Shown one piece after another: positions 4,961 through 5,189 of a stretch of DNA of 5,189 nucleotides. This DNA is from an uncultured Clostridia bacterium (GTDB lineage Bacteria > Bacillota > Clostridia > Christensenellales > Borkfalkiaceae). Location: NCBI GenBank assembly GCA_944369635.1, contig CALVXL010000155.1:1-5189 (forward strand). The letters run 5' to 3'. The first letter of the stretch is position 1; every line of letters starts with the position of its first letter. The notes below the pieces were generated by a model that saw only the letters and a list, made by a program, of their open reading frames with translations, ran no database searches and had not been told where the DNA came from. The position numbers and the translations under genes are program-made.

Positions 4961-5189
4961 TATAATACCGATCCCATTCTTCGTCGGTCAGATCTTCCGC
5001 GCGTTTGCCGTCCGCCGCCGCAAGCCGCTCCGTTTCGATAAAGCGCGAAACGAATTTTTCCGTAGCCGCCGTAAGCGCCTGTTCGCTCTCCACGCCGACC
5101 TTGCGCAAAACGTTGACCGCCGCAAACAAAACGTCGCCGCCCTCTTCGGCAACGGCTTTTTCGTCCTTCTGCGAAAGCGCGGCTTTCAG
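4941..5189 (-). CDS. mazG: MazG-family nucleoside triphosphate pyrophosphohydrolase, C-terminal 82 residues (runs off right edge)
   Basis: The frame is open to the right edge and encodes the last 82 residues. MazG hydrolyses (d)NTPs to monophosphates and pyrophosphate, and in E. coli it also lowers (p)ppGpp. The visible AEEGGDVLFAAVNVLRKVGV (residues 14-33 of the fragment) carries the metal-binding ExxD half of the MazG signature (Glu16, Asp19). ALTAATEKFVSRFIETER (39-56) is the typical helix at the end of the second MazG domain. A charged tail with TDEEWDRYYNEAK follows. The first half of the metal site and any first MazG domain lie outside the window. Position 5189 is the first base of a codon. 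An internal TTG at 5129 is not a start, because the signature motif precedes it. The stop codon overlaps the dusB start by 20 bp. Confidence 0.9.
   Translation of the reverse strand: MKAALSQKDEKAVAEEGGDVLFAAVNVLRKVGVESEQALTAATEKFVSRFIETERLAAADGKRAEDLTDEEWDRYYNEAKKH

Noticed and set aside
4190..5041. 283-codon open frame on the plus strand opposite dusB
   Set aside because: It is a mirror of dusB in another frame. The translation is His/Arg/Val-rich without domain signatures, while the minus-strand frame has complete Dus motifs.

Overview
The window reads as a piece of a Bacillota/Clostridia-type chromosome, inferred from strong AGGAGG-like ribosome binding sites, TTGACA/TATAAT-type promoters, the pgk-tpiA pairing and moderately GC-rich genes. 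The exact lineage cannot be read from it. All supported genes lie on the minus strand, so transcription runs from right (5189) to left (1).

Right part (5189 to about 2600) is a housekeeping cluster in the order mazG (3' end only), dusB, a carbon-nitrogen-hydrolase-like gene, and trmL. dusB and trmL modify tRNA, and MazG cleans up nucleotide pools. mazG and dusB overlap by 20 bp. The hydrolase-like protein keeps the nitrilase fold signature, but the three positions that should hold the Glu-Lys-Cys triad appear substituted. Its TTG start codon sits inside a perfect 9-bp inverted repeat. A bulged hairpin with a T-rich tail after trmL may end this transcript.

Middle part (about 2550 to 293) is a two-gene glycolytic operon, pgk then tpiA. 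It has a near-consensus promoter (TTGACA, 17 bp, TAAAAT), strong Shine-Dalgarno sites, 15 bp between the genes, and a strong intrinsic terminator at 293-330. The Pgk protein carries roughly 36 extra residues after its SHLGKP motif.

Left part (about 230 to 1) is the upstream end of an IS200/IS605-family insertion sequence. The first 17 codons of a Y1 transposase (tnpA) run off the left edge, preceded by a good SD. Upstream lie a promoter, a terminator-like hairpin facing incoming transcription, an opposite-strand terminator, and a 12-bp inverted repeat that can sequester the tnpA SD. The anti-SD arm lies upstream of the start predicted for the element's own promoter. Only read-through transcripts would therefore carry it and be blocked in translation. 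This layout and the apparently catalytically dead nitrilase homologue are the most interesting points. I see no CRISPR array, tRNA, rRNA or evidence of a wholly new multi-gene system.
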